Below, one piece after another: positions 1-11,500 of a DNA stretch of 64,000 nt (positions within the stretch are counted from its first letter, which is position 1; each line of letters begins with the position of its first letter). Source of the DNA: Symsagittifera roscoffensis. Taxonomy: Eukaryota > Xenacoelomorpha > Acoela > Convolutidae. A program made the translations under genes and the position numbers. The notes below the pieces were generated by a model that was not told where the DNA came from, did not search any database, and saw only the letters and a program-made list of their open reading frames with translations. The stretch covers positions 6,862,647 to 6,926,646 of the forward strand of contig NC_087067.1 in assembly GCF_963678635.1 (NCBI RefSeq), read 5' to 3'.

Positions 1-3000
1 AACAGAAGTGGTTCTCTGATATACGAGAACAATGCAAGCCCCACTTATCTCCACCACCCCAATGGGAGCATGATTGGAGGTCGCGGCAACCGCCACGGCA
101 CCACGGTGTCCTACGATGGTAAGTTTTTTCTTATTAACTTAAATAAGTAGTTAAATCAGAGTTAGTAATTTAAACCCTCTGTTTAAGTGTCAAAGAACGT
201 CGTAAAGACTTGTAAGAGGTAATGATTTTTTGGCTCGACTTATAATTAGTTCGCATCAGATTTGTTTTTTTTTGCAGTTGGACTTTTGATTTTCAATTCT
301 AAGTTCAATTCAAGTTCTTTTGTTAAAAGTAGTGGTGTTAATTACGCTCTCCGACTACGAAAGCGGAAATGAAGCCAAAAAACATGAATGATTTCTAGTT
401 TCAAATGTGGGCTTAAATTTAAGATTTCCCAGCGGAATAATCGGTTCACCCAATGAGCCAGTTTCCTCAAACTGGGCTATTTTAATCAAAAAAGAGGCGA
501 TAATTGAAACTCAAAGAGCTATAAGGACATAGATTTGTTTTTTTTGAAACTCGAAAGTTAAAAATATAAATTTCCAAAGTGAACTGTTGATTCTTAGCTA
601 TGTTATTTCTAATGGCTATGTTTGTTTTTGTTCGTTCAAAACCAATTTTCTGCTCTACGCATTGAAATTTGGATTCTAAGTAAGGCGTTGAGGTCATATT
701 AGTCGCGCAATTACTTGAAGTCTGCTCTGGCATTGACGTCACATTATTATTCAGGCAGTTACAACTTGCATATAAAAATCATTCGCAATAAATTGAGAAG
801 AAAAAATTTGGGTTGTTCATATACAACAAAGTGTGATCTTTTTTCTCGGAGAAATTTGATTTTTTTGAATCATTGAGATAATGTTAAATTTTTGATAGCT
901 GCTGACTTCAACATCAGAATTCGATTAGTAAATGTTGTTTTAAAAAATTAGTGTCCTTTAGTTAATTGCGAGCCAATTTAGCTACCTACATTTTACTGCC
1001 TAGTCATTTCACTACTCAACAATTTAAATCCACAGCAACTTAATTCCTGTTTTATAACTTAACACCAAAATTCGTGCTGTATGAACTCCTTGTCTTAACT
1101 CCTGTCACACCAAAGTTAATCCTGCTATTAAAGCACGCATCACATTGAAAAACGTGGTTTTATCTCCATTATACGTGCTAAAATGAGGCTTCGTAAGTTA
1201 CTTAAGAATCTTATCGACAATTTCCTAATTTATGTTAACTTAGAAGTTCCACTAAACCATTGTGATTTAAAAAAAACTTGCTTGTGCTAATTCATACTGA
1301 TGTGACGTAATATTTTTGACAAATGTAAAATTCTGACTGTCATTTTATGTTGTACTCAAGCTATAAACAAACGCAACAACCAAAAACAAATTATGATTGA
1401 GTATTCTTTCTGTCGGACAATGATACTTGCTTCTTCGAATGTGAAAAAAGTTTGAGCATTATAGCTGTCTCCACAAATATCTGCTTTTCAAATTTCCCGT
1501 CGTCGCGCGTGTATTCTGAGTTTTTCTTAGGCCAAATTCGATCAGTTAAAAAAGCTTGCTGAAATGATATCGACTGCGGTAAATGTTTAAATTGCTCTGA
1601 AAGCATTCAAACTCATGTATCTTACTACTTTTGCTGGCAATCCTCTGAGTTGCTTGAACAATTTCTTGAAAACCGAAGCTCTTGCAGAGCACATAAGGCA
1701 CACCTGACCAATCAACTCCTTTAATAAAGACTTTTTTTCCGACTTTTGAGGAAAGTGAGGAATATATATGCTCGGAGTGTTTTTTTATTCAGACCCATTC
1801 TCAAAAATATTTCCCTTGCTGGATCGACCCATAGATCTTCTTGATCCCAGAATGGGCGCGCTCACCACAAGACTATCCTGACTTCAAGGTTGCTGTAAAA
1901 CTTTCACTATTAGACTAACGTGACTATGAGAGCGCTGTGATACTTTGATGCTGAAAGTTAAACGCGCATTATTTATGCGTGGCGAATTATCTCGCACCAC
2001 AAATTGTTCCAAAACCAAATGAGGCAGGCGATTTGGTCTTATTAATTCCATGCACGATTCTTAAAATTCAGCTTAAAATCATTTATACCCATAACACCAG
2101 TTTATAGACAGTCGGAATATTCAGGGCTTTTCACAGATACGAGTAGTCTTGTTTTCTTAAAGGGGGCGAATATTTCAGTCAGTTCCGAAAACTCATATCG
2201 TTTCTTGTGAGGTAATCAATTTTCTGGAGAAATTTGTAACAACAGCCCTCATACATTTTTTGTAATGTAGTTGTCTCTTGTGTTAGCCTCGCAGTCGTGG
2301 GTTTTTTAACCTAATTACTCAATTGAGATTGCCCCGCGGGAATCACATCTGATTATGCAGCATTGATTGATAAAAAAGGTTTCTTCTAAATTTATCTGGA
2401 GAAACTCTTCAGTAGTGCGTTAAAAAATCTGCACCACATTTCTCAAATTTTTGGTTTTAGAAAGATTTTATCTTCTGGTCTTTGTCTGGTTTATTACTGG
2501 TGTCGCGTTTTCGAGAATTAATTTGAGGTTTGAGTGTGCTGACGATGCCTTACTTTGCTATCACTTATGATTTAAAAATATCAGCCAGCTTAAAGATGTA
2601 CTCGGCTTTCTTAGACTGGAAATCATTAGAAAGATTGTAATTTTTTAACTTCATTTGAAAGTATCATAACGAGCTAATTGTGAAGCGCCCCTAGTTGTGA
2701 GTAAGATTTCAAAATATTGTTCCTTTTACGAGAAAAGTTGGTATGTATTTTTTTCAGTTTTCCAAGCTGTAGCGATCTTTTGCAGCTATTAATTTTTTGT
2801 CGTGCTTCTATTCTTAGGTTTGTTCATACCAGTCACCTTTTTTCATGTTTTTTCATTATTCAAAAACTAATTTTATTCGTATCGACTACTGCCAATAATT
2901 TGTTTGTTTGGTTCACTTCAGCTGGTACTTTTTATTTACTGGCGATTTATTTTCTCGTGACTAGAACAACGGAGTGCTCAATTAATGAAAGCGATATATA

Positions 3001-4222
3001 TTTTATGTATCGAATAAGCTTTTCAAACTGTGCAGTGTGATTTGTAGCCATTTTTGCAACAAATCAACTTCTTGTCAAATGCTTGCTTAATTAAATCGGT
3101 CCATTTTTAACTCTCTTGACGAAAAACCCATCAGACTTCTTGAGGCGTGAACGAGTTTTATACTGATTGGCTTGACTGTGAAAGTAAAAATTAGAAGCCA
3201 AATTTTGGTCTTACAAAAGTCATAATTGAAACAACATGCACAACTGAAATCTTGAAACCGAATGATTTAAATTTTGTTTAGATGTGGCATTTTCTCGAAG
3301 TTTCTCAAGCCCCCAACAAGGATTCAACCACTTCCAGTTTCCAGCTGCAGCATCATCAGGAGCAGGGATCCCGTCAAACGTGCAGTACCAGGAGTGTCTC
3401 GGAGACAATCCTTATGATTACTCCCCGGGTGCTGACATGCTAAGGAGAGGAAACAGTTCGACCAGTTCTATAAACCCCAACTTTCGAGATCCAAAGTCAT
3501 CAATTTCGGAAATGCTGCTTAAGCCAGCGCCACATACATTCCAAAGAATGCATTCCCAACCCCCGCTTCCTCCCAGACTAGCACCGAGTAAGAATGTAGC
3601 CAGTAACTATCGACGACCATACAGCAACCTGCAGCAGGATCAACAGGCTCGTAACGGAGCGTACAGTTCGATCCAACCGAATGAGGATAAGAGTGGTCAG
3701 CCGCGACAGCCAGTGAGAATGCAGAAGCAACACCAGCAGGAAAAGAGCAGCAAGACTTGGTACAAGTTCCTGCCAAGTGTGTTGAAACCCAGTGGATCAA
3801 ACCCGCGCTCCTCAAATAGCCAGTACAAGAAGGCCACCCCACATAGGAAATCCCAGAATGCGGAAAGTTTCGACCATGCGCGGACCCGAAGTGAGCCGAT
3901 AGACCACAGGGTAAACAAGAAATACCGACCGCCTCCATTGATTCAAGGTCACTCCTTTGGAAACCAGGACCCCCACTTCCCACCGCCGTTTGAGAGAAGC
4001 TTGACGACCACTTCAATGATGCAGCCTCCGACTGCTTTGTCATTCCGGTCCCCAGGCAGGACTCGAACCCACGCTGGTGGAATGGGAGTCTCTACTCTAG
4101 ATGTCAACGGTCAGTGTCCGTCACCCTCAAGGTTTTCGCCAATGAGACCCGCCGCTCCCGCCTCACATATCAGTTCATATGGACGTACAAATCAGTTTGA
4201 AGGCACTATGTACGTTCCTTGA
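1..4222 (+). CDS. 3' end of a gene for a Ser/Pro/Gln-rich protein of unknown family (partial)
   Basis: Two exons are visible: 1-118 (open at its 5' side, donor GTAAGT at 119) and 3282-4222 (acceptor TTTGTTTAG). The first exon leaves one base, the second supplies two, making GAT (Asp), and the frame then stays open to TGA at 4220-4222. This gives about 352 residues of a C-terminal region. It is hydrophilic, basic and low in complexity, rich in Ser, Pro, Gln, Asn and Arg, with Tyr motifs such as IYENN and NPYDYSP, and it ends TMYVP. No membrane segment or catalytic motif is visible. It is probably a disordered cytoplasmic tail or scaffold region. I do not recognise the family. The long open minus-strand frames across the second exon are shadows of its GC-rich coding sequence. 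Exon structure is fairly sure; function is unknown. Confidence 0.75.
119..3281 (+). other. Intron of the first gene
   Basis: This 3.16-kb AT-rich stretch runs from GTAAGT to TTTGTTTAG. Short open frames in it are AT-rich and lack motifs. I see no further exon, RNA gene or clear mobile element. Confidence 0.6.
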
Positions 4223-5235
4223 ATTTTTCCGCTTCTGGTGATCTATATAGCTCTTCCGCTTTTATTTTAGATCACTCTAAGTGGTAAACACTGCCCATTA
4301 CCCCGAAAGGCTCTCTTCTTCTCACGCAACGAAAACTTTTAAAGGCCTATTTTGATATTTTATAGTTTGTTTCTATCATGTCAAAATTTTGATACACTTT
4401 TTCATAGGCGAAGTAATATTTTGATTAGACGCTGCGCTGTTTCCTTAAATTTTCAGATGGCTTTAAATTCAGATGTGTGCTTTAGATAGATAGTAATTCG
4501 AACCTATTCATTCCTTTCAAATAGAAAAAACAAACTAAAGACGATGACTTTTTTATGTATATTCTTATTTCCGTTCATTCTTCTTTTCCAACTATTGCCA
4601 AAGCTAATTTGTAAGTAAGAATTTATTATTCTCATACCGTCTTTTTCATTACCGTCACATCCGCTCATTATGATTCATACAATTTAATGCAAAAAAGCAA
4701 AACTTTTTTCAAGTAAACATTTTTATCGATAATTGTAAAAATGAAAAAATTTGATTTTTAGGATCATAAACAGCGGAAGCAAACATCTTTTTTTCGACTA
4801 TAACAAAGATTACGTTTTCGACTATAACAAAAACAAGGATAGCCGGTTGTTGTGCAAGTAGCACAGAATATTCCGACCGCATTTGCAGAACATAGTTTTT
4901 TTTTCAAGTTATTGCCTTTTTGTGTCAACGAGGTATAGACGAATCCAATATCTTAGTCAGGTATCAACATAAATAAAGTCATATTTTGTTTAAAACCTTT
5001 TTTTCAGTTATTTCAACCTCTTTGTTATCAACTTGTGAGACAGCTCAGTAAATGATCGCAGCGTATGATAACCAACGTACTCTATTAGTTGTAGCAATCT
5101 CGACTTCAACAACAAACGTTTTGAAGTGATTGTTTTAAGTTCCAACTTGATTTGAAAAAATTCTTCGATTTTTTCAAGGAAATAATTTGTTGAATAGAAT
5201 ACCAATCTTTTACAGACAGTAATTGAGCACTAATA

Positions 5236-5926
5236 CAAAGCTGATTTAAATTATCCGGACAAAAAAACTTGAATTTTCAAAAGCATTTATCTCAAATTTG
5301 GTTAAGAGTAGACAAAAAGTGAAATAAACAAAAGTTGCTTAGATTTATTACGATGCAATTTTTTCTTTTTTTTCTCCGAAATTCTCAAACAAAATTTTAC
5401 CCCAAAAGTTCGTCATTTTAGGTTTTTAAAAATTAATCAAGAATTACACTGAAACTAATTTTTGTTAATAGACAAGAGAATTATATCACAAGAAGCCTCT
5501 TACACTTCCCAACAAAGTTATAGAAGAGTTAAATCTCCCAAAAACTGTATAAGAAAAAATATTTTTGCTTGATAGTCAAGAAGTGTGATTTTAACTATAC
5601 GAAACCCAAAATTTTTGCTTAAAAACATTTTAAACAATTTGCGTAAGTTTTTAGAGATTTAACGCTAGAAAGACTTAGTTGGGAAGTGTGAGAGGCTTCG
5701 TGTGATATAATGTTCTCATTTATTAACAGTAATTTTAGAGTAATTCTTGAATAATTAAAAAAAGCAAAAATGACCCATTTTTGGGGTAAAATGTTGGTTG
5801 AGAACTTTGCAAAATTGCAACATATTAATTCTGGTGAATTCTAAGCAACTTCTGTTTATCTTCACTTTTTGACTAATTTGAACTCAACTTGAGAAAAATG
5901 CGTTTGTTTAATTTAAAGCAGCACTG
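5236..5926. mobile_element. Tc1/mariner-like foldback element (long inverted repeats)
   Basis: The two halves are imperfect reverse complements over about 340 bp each, meeting near 5580. For example, GAAGCCTCTTACACTTCCC at about 5494 mirrors GGGAAGTGTGAGAGGCTTC at about 5680. The outer ends are CAAAGCTGATTTAAATTA on the left and the complement of CAGTGCTGCTTTAAATTA on the right. Both are flanked by TA (5234-5235, 5927-5928). A CAGTGC-type end with a TA duplication is typical of Tc1/mariner MITEs. There is no transposase frame, so it is non-autonomous. Confidence 0.75.
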
Positions 5927-7329
5927 TACAAAAGTACATATATAAAAAAGAATACCCAGTTCAAAACAAGTGGTTGTTAATGACTCAGTGAAAATCAATG
6001 ATGATTATTTACCAATTGCTCGTTATCGAAACTGCTTTTGACAGACTTTGATTTCTCAGTTGATTAATATTTTTCTCAGGTATATCATAACTACTGCTAC
6101 TTTGAGATATTGCAGTTATGCTTTCGTTGTCAAAATTTGCCAATCGTTATCAGGATTTAAAATTTGCCAATCGTTATCAGTTTTGTCCTGATCTGATAGT
6201 TAGAGCTTAAATATAGATTAGCAATATAGATATAAACGAGACAGTGCAACATTGCCAAAAAACAACAGTACCGGAATTTTTTTTTTAACTGTGTCGATAA
6301 TATTTAAAATTTCCGCCACTTTACTAATCGCACCGTGCTGGTTTATTGCTTAGTATTCTAGTCTGAATTATAAGTTTCACACCAAATCGTCAATGTAGTG
6401 ACAAAAATATAGAAACTTTAATTAGAAGTGAGTATTTATATAATTTATATAATGGGTAGTTAAATATAACTGATGAAAACAAAATAATGAACAAATGTTT
6501 TTAGTTCCAATAGTTCCAGCATCTAGTTTTTGATTTTAAACTAATGTTTTATTTGCCTGTAGTCCGCGTCTAGATAGCTGATTGTATTGTCCTACACTCA
6601 GAGTATTGGGTCACCTGTTTTTTTTAGATCCGTTTTGCTGCTTTCATTTTGCCTGAACCCATAGAAGTTGTTAGATCTTATTTCATAATTTTATGAAAAT
6701 AAAAAGAAACAAATAAAACTATTCTGGAAAAAATTAACTCGGCTGAGCAGGTGGAAATAATAGTGGGAAAAAATTAATAAAATTCGACAGATCCGATCTT
6801 AAAACAAGAACGCTTCGAAGTACTTTTGTCTAATTCGAATCTTTATAGGCTTTGTTTCTTCGGAAATCTTGCAATAGTATCTATTTTTTTTGTTTTGGTA
6901 GAAAAAAAGCAGTTATTCCTACAGTCTTTGATTTGCAGTTGCTTTGTTTCATTGTGAGGCTGCAAAAGAACCGGGTGTTTATCGCTTTTATGTCTGCTTT
7001 TCAAGGCAGGACATTTTAACCGGTCAAATTGTATGGCGACACATTTCATTTTTGATTTTTGATATCCGACAAAAAAGTCCCTGAAAAAATATTCAATTTT
7101 TTAAAAAAGGAAACTAAACTTGAAAAAATGGAAAAAATTTGGACAAGTTGACAAAATTTACTCTAATCTTAAGTAAACAATTGAATTAAGAGTCTTTTAT
7201 GTCAATTGATGCTTTCAATACTTCTCTACTGTTGTACTTCGGTACTCTTGAAAACCAACACGTGAACATTTTAACCGATTTATATTTGGTTTTTGCAGAC
7301 TCTATAACAGCCCGGGTCGAGGTGCTAAC

Positions 7330-7690
7330 CTAATGTTTTGACTGTCTCGACCAAAATTCAGTGTGTTTCGACTGTCTCGACCAAATTAGGATATGTGTCG
7401 ACCGTCTCTACCCAGAAAATGCGCTCGACCGTATTGACCCAATCTAGACGCTTTTCGTCAGTCTCGAACAAAAAAACTGGGATCGACTGTGCTCAACCAA
7501 ATCAGAAATGTTTCGACTGTCTTGGCCGAATTTGCATACCTTTCAGCTTTTTCCACCAAAAAATGTTGCGATAGACTGTGCTTGACAAGAGATGAGTTTC
7601 GATCGTGCTCGAGATATGTTTTGACTTTTTGCTTGACCCAATCCCCTGTATCGAGTTTTCTCTTTGGTCGAGCATCGCGACATGTAGATG
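7330..7690. repeat. Degenerate tandem array with a TCGACTGTCTCGACC core
   Basis: Roughly ten diverged units of about 35-40 bp each carry a variant of TCGACTGTCTCGACCAAAT. The clearest are at about 7336, 7367, 7398 and 7512, and they decay towards 7690. The pairing of TCGA with GTCTCGAC gives CpG-rich spots in otherwise AT-rich DNA. Open frames on both strands here follow from the repeat and are not called as genes. Confidence 0.65.
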
Positions 7691-8511
7691 AGACTGTGTA
7701 AAACAAAACATAACAGAGCACTTCAACTCCTGAAACTGTCAATTCAGTTTGAATTGAGGCCAATTATCTCCATTAAAGGCCCATAAATCAACCGAGTGAA
7801 ATTTTTTGAGGGTGGAAAAATTGATCAAAAACATTGTTTAAAAATTTATTAGGAACTTCTGGATTCGTATTACTTTTCCCCAAAAAATTGATGCAGATTA
7901 AAGCGACAGTCAAAAGAGTTCAGGCTTCGTCGTGTTACGACCACATTCTCAGAAGTATCATCCGATATTAGACATCTCGTGATGCACGGTCATAATATTA
8001 CTTTTGACTTCTTTGGACGGAATTCTCACCGACTTTAATTTGAAAGCAGAAGTCACTTATTCGAAAAACATGATCATTTACATGAAACTCTACGCAATTT
8101 TACTTCTTGTTTATCTCATTCACATTCCTTATTGCTCACCGAGCCTTTTGCTTTCTTTTTGAATTAAGATAATTGTCACCGAAATCAGCAAGCGCAAAGT
8201 GATTGCAACTATTTAATTTTGTTTGAAAAAAAAAACATTTTCCAGTATTTTGCGAAATGTAATCCCAACATTATCAGCTTAACATCAAAATGTGTCACAT
8301 AAGCTAATTCATTACCCAAAAACTAACACATAACTCAGTGAACATGCTTCTTGTATAAACTTATAGCAATAATAGTCCATAACCTCATCGGAATTGTGAA
8401 TGCTTGTTTAGGGCACGGGTACGTTTTAAAACTACGATTTAGATTCATGGTTTCAAATATGTGCAATACCTTTTGACCAACTGTAGAAACTACTTTCCTA
8501 ATTTGGGCATA

Positions 8512-11500
8512 ATGGGTAATGCTGACGTGGTGCTTGTGATAATGGTGTTGTTCACCCTGGTCGCTTTTCCCCTCGTCATGCTCGGCCATTGCACTGCCAT
8601 CCTCAGATTCACACCCAGCAAGGCACCAGGTCTCTTCAGGGCTCGGCGATATACCGAAACTGAACCAATTCGGATCTTACTAACACCCCCCCCCCCCCCC
8701 CCCACCCCCGTTTACGATAGTACTCGACCCCGAGTCGAGATTTTAGGCCCAATTCAAAGGAAGGTTTCAGCGGCTTGAGCGTGACTTTTTTGCTTCAGAG
8801 TGAGCGGTTTTTGAGTAGTGTTACCTGATTAGTTGAGTGGTTTTTGAGCAGGACCTCGACCCGGGTTGCAAACAATTTCCAACCCTTTAATGTAACGAAT
8901 TTCCCCTTTTATTTGGGGGTGATAGTTAACAAAACACGAATTAACCTTTGTCTTCACGCTGTTTCAATTGTATCGACATGAAGTTTTTATTAACACTGTG
9001 CGTTTCCAAACCTCTTCAAACATTTATTCAATTGTAACAAAATTCTTTGAAAAAATATTTATGCGTAAAAACGATTGATTGAAAGACAATAACTATTGTT
9101 TGAAAAAAAAATTATGTGAAAAACCACCGAAAAAAAATTTTGAGAAAAAAGAGAAGATTGACAAACTAGAATGGCCGACCCCTACAGACCACGTGAGCGC
9201 GGGACTGTGGTTCATCGAGGGAAGTGTGAACGAAACACTGGGCTCCTCGGACCAGTTCGACCCCAAAAATGGACACTTCCACGGACCCATCAGGAAACAA
9301 ATTAAATGTGAGTTCTGATCTTTGTTATAATTATCTTCATTGTTTTAGGCATTAATAAACAGCATTTTTGTCGTTTAAATTAGTTTCTCGGGTGGACGTT
9401 CATACAAAAAAATGTCTATCGTACAGTTTCAATTTCACAATTTCATATAAAATTTCAAACAATACCAAATGGTGGCAGTTTTGATTACATGAGAGCAGGG
9501 GCGGATCTAAGATTTTCTCAAGGGGGCGGATTTTCAATTTTTTAGATCGGTCAAAGTGATTTTCTGAGCTCTCCCAAATCACCATAAAGACCCTATTTTG
9601 ACCAAATTGTCTGAAAATTGCGTTTTTAGGCAACTTTTTGAAAGTGTTGACCAAAAAATCGTGTTTTTTTTTGCGCGCTCTCCCTTCAAAATTAGTATAT
9701 ATTAGCGCCAAAGGCGCCTTTAGAAAAATTTTAGCGTACGTCAGCCAAAAATGGATATCTCAAAATAGTGCAAAAGGGGGACCCTTTGGGTCAGCAGGTG
9801 GTCGAATCACTGAGAGGGAGGGCATACGCCCCCCCTGAATTCGCCGCCCCCCCTGAATTCGCCGCCCCCCCCCCCCCTAAATTCGCCCCTGCATGAGAGC
9901 AATATTTTAATCAAAAAAAAATTTGAACAAAAAATGCTTTTCATACGTTTTTTTAGTTTCATACATTGCAATTCAGAAATCTATCACAGATCTTTCATTT
10001 TTTTTGCAGCCATGTATCATTCATGTTGCAGTGCCAATATAACTATGTTCATCCATGTTTCATCTATGAAACATGGATGCAAAATAAATTGATGTTTCAT
10101 CGATGAATCATGACTGAAACATGGATGTGAATTGACTGCCTGTAACGACCAATAAACTCAAGTTGATTTACTGAGGTAATTGCTTGGTTCCAAATTGGAT
10201 TGGACGCTAGCTAAAAGGCTAGGTAAGGGTCTTTACAATAAGAATATTTACAACAAATTTACTGAATTTGTAATTCTACAAATTTGGTATACAACGATAC
10301 ACTTTACAACGGTATTTTGTACAGTGTTACATAGTAAAGAAAATTTGGAAAAGGTTTGCAACAAAAATAGAAAAAATGAAAAGAAAAATAGGTCGATTTT
10401 CAACATTAAATTAGTTAAAAATGAACAAAAAAAAACGTTTATTCAGTTTTACTTTCGACATTTCCTTAATTTTCTGTTTTGGTTTAGTTTGACACGTGAA
10501 TTTCAAAAATTTTAGATAGTCCTTATTTAGTTTTCAACAACAATTCAAAATAATAATGAAAATTCAATAGATGTAACATCAATGTATCAGAACAGCAATG
10601 AAATAGATGTCACATCAATGTTTTTTTAATGATTAAGAGTAAAAAAATAAACATAGTTAAAGCAGAGTAGATCTATGTTTTTGTAGGTTGAAACATGTCA
10701 AAACAATGTAATAACAATGATACATTGCCACTTCAACCCGGGTTTGCAATGCAACTTCAACCCGGGTTTGCAATGCAACTTCAACCCGGGTTTGCTAATT
10801 TCATAAAAATGTTGTAAAAAAAAGTATGGCAAACGCTTGTTATGAATGCATTTAGGTATATATGCATTTTTTGAGCTCAATTGAAATTCATCTGCGTAAA
10901 GTGTTAAAAATAGTACTCTCCAAATACGAATGTGGAAATGACGCGAAAAACATGAGCGGTTTAAAGTTTCGAAAAAGGAATTTAATTTTTAGATTTCCAC
11001 AGGAGTAAAAAACATTAAATATTGATCCGATTTTCTTAATTTGGGTTTATTATAACAAAAAAATGTCCATCATAAATTGTTCTAGAAATTCAAAGCGCTT
11101 TAAGGGCAACTAATTTTTTTTTGAAATTCGATAGTTGAGATTTTTTTCAATAAGCCAGTGTTTTTTTTTCTGTTTATTTGCGTTCACTACTCTTTTCCAA
11201 CTGTCAGTTGGCTACGTTTTTTGGGCTATGAAATAGTATGAAGTAGTATGATAAGCATTTTTTTGTGGTATGAAATTGTATGATAGGCATTTTTTGTCAA
11301 CCCGTGTTAGTGGTAATTAGAAAGCTCTCACACTTCTGGGAGGGGATGGGGGAGAAGGAGAGGGAGGGAAAAGGGGAGAGCGCGGTAGACCACAAACTCC
11401 TTGTCATCCGGCATGGATCGGCTTAACTTAGATATATATACTTATGCATGTTATTTATGTTAATTTATGTTATAATCATACATATGGCCGGTTGGCCGAT

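Larger units (their letters stand above)
4223..8511. other. 3' UTR and intergenic region with repeats
   Basis: The 3' UTR of the first gene presumably starts here; an AATAAA lies near 4973. The rest holds a foldback transposon (5236-5926), a dispersed repeat copy near 4830 and a TCGAC tandem array (7330-7690). No convincing exon is seen on either strand. Confidence 0.5.

Noticed and set aside
3519-4043. 174-residue open frame on the minus strand
   Set aside because: It lies wholly inside the GC-rich last exon of the first gene, whose plus-strand frame continues in phase from exon 1-118. It is a shadow frame.
7330-7690. Possible CRISPR-like or protein-coding repeat array
   Set aside because: Units are degenerate throughout, spacers are not unique relative to repeats, and the host is a eukaryote. 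It is a decaying minisatellite.
8630-8778. Read-through of exon 1 into a Pro-rich tail (poly-C run)
   Set aside because: The phase-1 donor at 8630 joins perfectly to 9170. The poly-C tail would give an artefactual truncated one-pass protein.
9079-9169. N-terminal extension of the second exon of the four-pass protein gene back to 9079
   Set aside because: The sequence is Lys/Glu-rich and AT-driven. The acceptor at 9168-9169 restores phase with exon 1, and the protein-like sequence starts there.
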